Shown: piece after piece, positions 1-6,502 of the stretch
Position numbering within the stretch: the first letter of the stretch is position 1
Layout: each line of letters opens with the position of its first letter
From: Verrucomicrobiota bacterium
Lineage (GTDB): Bacteria > Verrucomicrobiota > Verrucomicrobiia > Chthoniobacterales > UBA10450
Assembly (NCBI GenBank): GCA_003221375.1
Contig: QHRI01000093.1
Coordinates: 1-6,502, forward strand
DNA length: 6,502 bases
Direction of reading: 5' to 3'
Notes under the pieces: model-generated
Database searches by the model: none
Told to the model about the DNA's origin: nothing
The model's input: the letters and a program-made list of their open reading frames with translations, nothing else
Position numbers and translations under genes: made by a program

Positions 1-2621
1 CAAATCTTCACGAGATGACGCGGATCGGCCTGCCGGTGCCACCGGGGTTCACCATTACGACCGAAGTATGCACTCACTTTTACGCTCATAACCGGAGTTA
101 CCCGCGAGAGCTCGAGGCGGAGGTGGCGGCGGCGCTGGCAAAAGTCGAAAATTCGGTGGGGAAAGAATTTGGCGACAAAGAGCAGCCTTTGCTCGTTTCC
201 GTGCGATCGGGCGCGCGGGATTCCATGCCCGGAATGATGGACACCATCCTGAACCTCGGCATGAATGACGAGGTTGTCGCGATTGTCGCGAAAAAAACAA
301 ACAACGCGCGTTTCGCCTGGGATTCGTACCGCCGTTTCCTGCAAATGTACGGTGATGTAGTCATGGGAGTTCAGAAGCGGGCGGGCGAGGACCACGAACC
401 ATTTGAGGCGGTCATCGAACATCTAAAGGACGAACGCTACGGCAAACACGACTTCCCAGACGTCAGATTGACGATCGCCGTTCTGAAAGAACTGGTGCAA
501 CGGTTCAAGACGCTAATCAAAGAGCGGACCGGAAAATGGTTTCCGCAAGATCCAAAAGAACAGCTTTGGGGCGCGATCGGTGCGGTTTTTGGATCGTGGA
601 TGAACGATCGGGCAATCGTTTATCGTCGGCGATACGGCATCCCGCACGATTGGGGCACAGCTGTGAATGTGCAAACGATGGTCTTCGGGAACATGGGCGA
701 GACGAGCGCAACCGGGGTCGCCTTTACGCGCGACCCAGCGACCGGTGAAAAAGTTTTTTACGGGGAGTATTTGATCAACGCTCAGGGCGAAGACGTTGTC
801 GCCGGCGTGCGCACGCCGCACCCGATTGCCGATTTGGCTAAGGAAATGCCGGTCGCTCATAAAGAGCTGATGAAGGTGCGCGCGCTTCTTGAACGTCATT
901 TCAAGGACATGCAGGACCTTGAGTTCACTGTAGAGGAAAATCGCCTCTACATTCTGCAGACTCGCAACGGGAAACGCACTGGCCATGCCGCCGTGCGTAT
1001 TGCCGTGGACATGGTCGATGAAAAATTGATCACAAGAAAAGATGCTGTGCGCCGCATCCCCGCGGATTCGCTTGCTCATCTTTTAGCCCCAATCTTTGAC
1101 CGGCAATCAGCGAGACAAGCAAAGAAGATCGGCACCGGTTTGGCTGCCGGCCCGGGAGCGGCTTGCGGGCGCGTTGTGTTTAGTGCGGAAGAAGCGGTCG
1201 TCCGCTCGGAGAAAGGTGAGAAAGTAGTCCTTGCGCGCATTGAAACTTCGCCGGAAGACCTCCGCGGCATGATTGCTGCCGAAGGCATTCTAACGTCGCG
1301 CGGCGGCGTCTCGTCGCACGCGGCCCTGGTCGCCCGGCAAATGGGAAAAGTATGTGTGTGCGGCGCAACGGGAATCCAAATCGATTACCAAAAACGCACA
1401 CTCAGCGCCAACGGCACCACGTTAAATCGAGGCGATTATATCTCCATCGATGGAACCGCGGGAGAGGTTTTTGCTGGCGAAGTGGCAACTGCACCGTCCG
1501 AAATCGTTCAGGTGCTGGTCGATCGTTCACTCGGTCCAAAGAAAAGTATCGTTTACGGGGAGTATGCAAAGCTCATGAAGTGGACGGATCAATTTCGCAT
1601 CCTGGGCGTGCGCACAAACGCGGACACACCTGAGCAGGTAACAAACGCCGTCGCCTTCGGGGCGGAAGGTATCGGGCTTTGCCGAACAGAGCATATGTTT
1701 TTCGAGGGCAATCGGATTGACGCGATGCGTGAGATGATTCTCGCCGGTACGAAGGATGAGCGGGCACGCGCACTGGCCAAACTACTTCCGTATCAGCGTG
1801 CTGATTTCATTGGCATCTTCAAGGCGTTAAAAGGATTGCCCGCCACCATTCGTTTCCTCGATCCACCGCTCCACGAATTTTTGCCTAACGATCACGCCCA
1901 GCAAAACGAACTCGCGAACAAGCTTGGCGTCGCCGTTGAGCAAATCGCCCGTCGTGTGCACGAACTCCATGAATTTAATCCGATGCTCGGCCATCGGGGT
2001 TGCCGCCTTGGGATCGTTTATCCTGAAATTTCCGAAATGCAGGCACGCGCGATCTTTGAGGCTGCAGCTGAAGTGCAAGCCAAAGGAATCAAGGTCCGCC
2101 CCGAAATCATGATTCCGCTGGTCGGATTCCCGCGCGAACTGAAGCTTCAAATCGAAATCGTTCGCCGCGTCGCCAGTGATGTTGCGAAGGAAACGAATAC
2201 GAAATTCAATTACCTTGTGGGAACGATGATCGAAATCCCGCGCGCCGCGCTAGTGGCCGATCAGATCGCGCGCGACGCCGAGTTCTTCAGTTTCGGCACG
2301 AACGATCTCACCCAAACGACGCTGGGAATGAGCCGGGACGATTCCGGGAGTTTCCTTCCCGCTTACGCCGAGCTTGATATCGTCGATTCAAATCCCTTCG
2401 CGTCGATCGATCAGAAAGGCGTGGGTCGTCTAATGGAAATAACGCGCGACCTCGGGCGCAAGACCCGGCCTAACATCAAACTGGGAATTTGCGGCGAACA
2501 CGGCGGCGAACCCGCAAGCGTCAAGTTTTGTCACCGCCTCGGTTTGGATTACGTCAGTTGCAGTCCATTCCGGATTCCTATTGCGCGATTGGCAGCTGCG
2601 CAGGCAGCACTCGAAAGTTAA
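1..2621 (+). CDS. ppdK: Pyruvate, phosphate dikinase (5'-truncated by window edge)
   Basis: The enzyme interconverts pyruvate + ATP + Pi and PEP + AMP + PPi in the cytosol, serving gluconeogenesis or PPi-linked glycolysis. The reading frame is open from the window edge: bases 3-14 encode NLHE directly before the Met at 15. This matches the family's N-terminal GGKGANL-EM motif, so the Met at 15 is internal and roughly 25-30 residues lie upstream. Numbered from that Met, the ATP-grasp domain fills about residues 1-340 ([17 protein letters not shown] from about 225). The swivelling phosphohistidine domain has [15 protein letters not shown] with catalytic His435. The C-terminal PEP/pyruvate TIM barrel shows GLCRTEH (Arg557), [10 protein letters not shown] (Arg613), [11 protein letters not shown] (from 761) and GICGEHGG (catalytic Cys826). 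These correspond to His455, Arg561, Arg617 and Cys831 of the Clostridium symbiosum enzyme as I recall it. All key residues are present and no frame break is seen. The chain has a fairly long linker (about residues 490-525) between the His domain and the barrel. The ilvA start follows the stop by 4 nt. Confidence 0.98.
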   Translation, partial: NLHEMTRIGLPVPPGFTITTEVCTHFYAHNRSYPRELEAEVAAALAKVENSVGKEFGDKEQPLLVSVRSGARDSMPGMMDTILNLGMNDEVVAIVAKKTNNARFAWDSYRRFLQMYGDVVMGVQKRAGEDHEPFEAVIEHLKDERYGKHDFPDVRLTIAVLKELVQRFKTLIKERTGKWFPQDPKEQLWGAIGAVFGSWMNDRAIVYRRRYGIPHDWGTAVNVQTMVFGNMGETSATGVAFTRDPATGEKVFYGEYLINAQGEDVVAGVRTPHPIADLAKEMPVAHKELMKVRALLERHFKDMQDLEFTVEENRLYILQTRNGKRTGHAAVRIAVDMVDEKLITRKDAVRRIPADSLAHLLAPIFDRQSARQAKKIGTGLAAGPGAACGRVVFSAEEAVVRSEKGEKVVLARIETSPEDLRGMIAAEGILTSRGGVSSHAALVARQMGKVCVCGATGIQIDYQKRTLSANGTTLNRGDYISIDGTAGEVFAGEVATAPSEIVQVLVDRSLGPKKSIVYGEYAKLMKWTDQFRILGVRTNADTPEQVTNAVAFGAEGIGLCRTEHMFFEGNRIDAMREMILAGTKDERARALAKLLPYQRADFIGIFKALKGLPATIRFLDPPLHEFLPNDHAQQNELANKLGVAVEQIARRVHELHEFNPMLGHRGCRLGIVYPEISEMQARAIFEAAAEVQAKGIKVRPEIMIPLVGFPRELKLQIEIVRRVASDVAKETNTKFNYLVGTMIEIPRAALVADQIARDAEFFSFGTNDLTQTTLGMSRDDSGSFLPAYAELDIVDSNPFASIDQKGVGRLMEITRDLGRKTRPNIKLGICGEHGGEPASVKFCHRLGLDYVSCSPFRIPIARLAAAQAALES

Positions 2622-2625
2622 AGGT

Positions 2626-3837
2626 TTGACCACGTTTCGGGACATCGAAGCAGCGCGCAAACGCATTGCGGACGCAGTCTACTGTTCGCCTTGTCCGCCT
2701 TCCATTCCGCTGAGCGAAATCACCGGCATGAAAGTTTTCTGCAAGCTCGACAACTTGCAGCGCACGGGAAGCTTCAAGGAACGGGGCGCGCGCAATGCGC
2801 TCGCGCAACTGTCGCACGATCAACAGAAACGCGGAGTCATCGCTGCGTCAGCGGGTAACCACGCTCAAGCACTCGCGTATCAGGGCCGATTGCTTGGCAT
2901 TCCCGCGACAGTGGTCATGCCAAAATTCGCGCCTCTCATAAAAGTGAGCACGTGCCAGCAACTCGGTGCAACAGTCGTTTTGCACGGGGAAGATTTCGGC
3001 GAAGCGAAAGCGTATGCGCATCAGATCGCGAGGGAAAAAAGCCTGGCATATATCGACGGTTACGATGATCCCGCGATCATTGCGGGCCAGGGAACGATGG
3101 GACTGGAGATCGTTGAGCAAATTCCCGACCTTGAGGCTGTAGTTGTCCCCGTAGGGGGAGCCGGTTTGCTCGCTGGCGTTTCGTTGGCCGTAAAAAATCT
3201 GCGACCACACGCGAAAATTATCGCTGTTGAAGCAGAAAACGTGGCCAGTTATTCAGCTGCACTTGAAGGAGGGAAGCCAAGTAAAATTGCGATGCGTCCG
3301 ACGCTCGCAGACGGGCTCGCCATTCCGCAGGTCGGCGCGAATGCGTTCCAAATTGCGAGGCCACTTGTCGACGTGACGATTACCGTAAGCGAGGAACAAA
3401 TCGCTCTGGCAATTCTCCGTCTGGTTGAACTGGAAAAAAGCGTTGTTGAAGGAGCTGCGGCCACACCGCTGGCTGCGTGTATGTCCGGAAAGTTAAAAGA
3501 GCTCGCCGGCAGGCAAGTGATTTTGTTGCTTTGCGGTGGCAACATTGATCCCAATGTGCTCAGTCGTGTCATCGAACGCGGCCTCGTCGCGGATGGCAGA
3601 CTTGGCCGGTTCACTGCCGTGATCAGCGATCGGCCCGGCGGGTTGGCTGACCTGGCGGCGCAGATTGCTTCGACAGGAGCAAGTGTCAAGCAAGTCGTGC
3701 ACGATCGCGCTTTCGCCAGCCCGGACGTCTCAGCTGTGAACGTTCTTTGCACGGTCGAAACCCGCAACCATCAACATTTGGCCGAGCTCCGCGCCTTATT
3801 GAAAAGCCGCGGTGTGGAAATTCACGACGCAACGTAA
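2626..3837 (+). CDS. ilvA: Threonine ammonia-lyase (threonine/serine dehydratase) with C-terminal ACT domain
   Basis: A PLP-dependent fold-type II enzyme that deaminates threonine to 2-oxobutyrate and ammonia; members often also act on serine to give pyruvate. With a TTG start at 2626 the protein is 403 residues, typical of the single-ACT class, and begins MTTFRDIEAARKRI, as homologs do. The PLP Schiff-base lysine is Lys51 in TGSFKERGA. SAGNHAQALAY (75-85) is the substrate/carboxylate loop, GGAGLLAG (177-184) the phosphate-binding loop, and LLCGGNID lies near the end of the catalytic domain. Residues about 328-400 (RFTAVISDRPGGLADL onward) form an ACT domain, suggesting allosteric amino-acid control. 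Start choice: the frame is open upstream to a TTG at 2581, but that would overlap ppdK by 41 nt and add 15 residues unlike the family. The 2626 TTG leaves a 4-nt gap after ppdK, with only a weak GAAAG (2613-2617) as possible ribosome site, so translation may depend on ppdK read-up. Biosynthetic (IlvA) and catabolic (TdcB) roles cannot be separated from sequence; the symbol follows common usage. Confidence 0.92.
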   Translation: MTTFRDIEAARKRIADAVYCSPCPPSIPLSEITGMKVFCKLDNLQRTGSFKERGARNALAQLSHDQQKRGVIAASAGNHAQALAYQGRLLGIPATVVMPKFAPLIKVSTCQQLGATVVLHGEDFGEAKAYAHQIAREKSLAYIDGYDDPAIIAGQGTMGLEIVEQIPDLEAVVVPVGGAGLLAGVSLAVKNLRPHAKIIAVEAENVASYSAALEGGKPSKIAMRPTLADGLAIPQVGANAFQIARPLVDVTITVSEEQIALAILRLVELEKSVVEGAAATPLAACMSGKLKELAGRQVILLLCGGNIDPNVLSRVIERGLVADGRLGRFTAVISDRPGGLADLAAQIASTGASVKQVVHDRAFASPDVSAVNVLCTVETRNHQHLAELRALLKSRGVEIHDAT

Positions 3838-3838
3838 C

Positions 3839-3885
3839 GGTAGGGCCCCACCGGTCCGAGCCGGACTGGCATCAGGCGCCCCGCC
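3839..3885 (+). repeat. Nested imperfect hairpin between ilvA and gcvP
   Basis: Directly after the ilvA stop, an inner stem CCGGTCC (3851-3857) pairs with GGACTGG (3863-3869) over a 5-nt loop, with one G-U pair. An outer arm GGTAGGGC (3839-3846) pairs imperfectly with GCCCCGCC (3878-3885), with one wobble and one mismatch. No T-run follows, so it does not look like a standard intrinsic terminator. It could be a transcript-stabilising or attenuating stem, or a copy of a dispersed intergenic repeat. Pairing was worked out by eye and no folding energy was computed. Confidence 0.4.
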
Positions 3886-3922
3886 AAACTTGAAGCGCGA
3901 TTCGCTTTCCGTAGTCTGCCCC

Positions 3923-4242
3923 ATGCAACGGCGTGAAAAAACAATCGACCCGAATTCGTTCGCGCGCCGCCACATTGGTCCGAACGAAGACGAGGTGCGC
4001 GTCATGCTGCGCGAGGTCGGCTTCGAAGATCTTGATTCCCTGGTTGAAGCCGCCGTTCCAAAGAATATCCGGTTCGATCGACAACTGAACCTGCCCCAAC
4101 CGAAATCGGAGACGGAAGCGCTCGCCGAACTCCGCGGGATTTCCAGAAAGAACAAGATCGCGCGCTCATTTGTCGGCTGTGGCTATTCCGATTGCGTTAT
4201 GCCGCCAGTTATCCAACGAAACATTCTTGAAACTTTCAAACG

Positions 4243-4246
<4 letters not shown>
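3923..4246 (+). CDS. gcvP: N-terminal fragment of glycine dehydrogenase (decarboxylating), 107 aa
   Basis: This is the first piece of the broken gcvP. It contains the family N-terminal signature [17 protein letters not shown] near residues 13-29, the VPKNIR segment, [14 protein letters not shown], and [17 protein letters not shown] up to residue 103. It ends with four out-of-frame residues (TFKR) before the TGA. The ATG at 3923 was chosen because the family starts shortly before the RHIGP motif. The frame is open back to an ATG at 3812, but that start would overlap ilvA and add 37 residues translated from the intergenic hairpin region that resemble no P-protein. No good Shine-Dalgarno is visible before 3923. 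Alone, the fragment lacks the PLP-lysine domain and would not be a functional decarboxylase. Confidence 0.85.
4229..4246 (+). other. Deletion junction in gcvP with ATGA stop/start overlap
   Basis: In the upstream frame 4220-4231 encodes NILE; in the downstream frame 4231-4242 encodes NFQT. The two frames meet within the A-rich bases 4229-4233, so a short A-run is shared at the join. The upstream frame then stops at TGA 4244-4246, overlapping the ATG 4243-4245. The downstream frame is closed on its 5' side by a TGA at 4228-4230. The loss of 24 codons plus one base is inferred by comparison with recalled E. coli GcvP. Confidence 0.85.

Positions 4247-6502
<2,256 letters not shown>

Noticed and set aside
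513..1079. Antisense open frame of 188 codons under ppdK
   Set aside because: It lies wholly opposite a strongly conserved ppdK region; its translation shows no recognisable domain and is explained as a shadow of the GC-rich sense gene.
2581..2625. Upstream TTG start for ilvA, giving 418 residues
   Set aside because: It would overlap ppdK by 41 nt, has no ribosome site, and adds 15 residues that do not resemble family N-termini.
3249..3767. Antisense open frame of 172 codons under ilvA
   Set aside because: Opposite the conserved PLP and ACT coding region; composition is Ser/Ala/Arg-rich as expected for a shadow frame.
3851..3875. Intrinsic terminator after ilvA
   Set aside because: The GC-rich stem is followed by GC-mixed sequence without a T-run.
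3812..3922. Upstream ATG (3812) or TTG (3890) as gcvP start
   Set aside because: The 3812 start overlaps the end of ilvA, and either start adds residues translated from spacer or hairpin sequence; the P-protein family begins close to the 3923 ATG.
3838..3922. Glycine riboswitch upstream of gcvP
   Set aside because: The 85-nt spacer is short for even a single aptamer with expression platform, and none of the conserved glycine-aptamer core motifs is visible.

Overview
The window is a compact, wholly + strand stretch of bacterial chromosome carrying three central-metabolism loci: the 3' nine-tenths or more of ppdK (pyruvate, phosphate dikinase), a complete ilvA-type threonine ammonia-lyase with a C-terminal ACT domain, and a gcvP (glycine decarboxylase P-protein) that is broken near its 5' end and runs off the 3' edge. 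Base composition is moderately GC-rich. Starts are weakly marked: a TTG start is inferred for ilvA and no clear Shine-Dalgarno precedes gcvP. The long PPDK linker, the single-chain GcvP and a heptamer-type repeat are compatible with a soil Verrucomicrobiota-like (Spartobacteria) genome. That placement is a guess from recollected family resemblance, not a demonstration.

Layout: 1-2621 ppdK, cut at its 5' end by the window edge. 2626-3837 ilvA, beginning 4 nt after the ppdK stop and so probably co-transcribed with it. 3838-3922 is an 85-nt gap holding an imperfect nested hairpin without a T-tract. 3923-6502 is gcvP. There is no stretch over 300 bases without a gene, and no RNA gene, mobile element or CRISPR array was seen.

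The most notable point is the gcvP lesion. Reading from 3923, the protein matches the P-protein N-terminus up to the motif NILE. It then jumps straight to the sequence normally found 24 residues later (NFQT, then MITDLTG), in a different frame. Compared with E. coli GcvP recalled from memory, about 73 nt are missing at 4229-4233. The result is a 107-residue truncated first ORF whose TGA overlaps, as ATGA, the ATG of a long second ORF. The second ORF is intact to the window end (753 codons) with all the expected P-protein motifs, including the PLP lysine. This is either a very recent inactivating deletion or an assembly error. A natural gcvPA/gcvPB split is excluded by the position of the break.

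Functionally the three products fit amino-acid breakdown feeding gluconeogenesis: GcvP handles glycine, IlvA deaminates threonine (and often serine) to 2-oxobutyrate (or pyruvate), and PPDK interconverts pyruvate and PEP. I see no previously undescribed system here. The points worth checking are the gcvP deletion and its ATGA junction, an in-frame heptamer repeat in the gcvP linker, a loop insertion in the C-terminal half of GcvP, and the hairpin between ilvA and gcvP.
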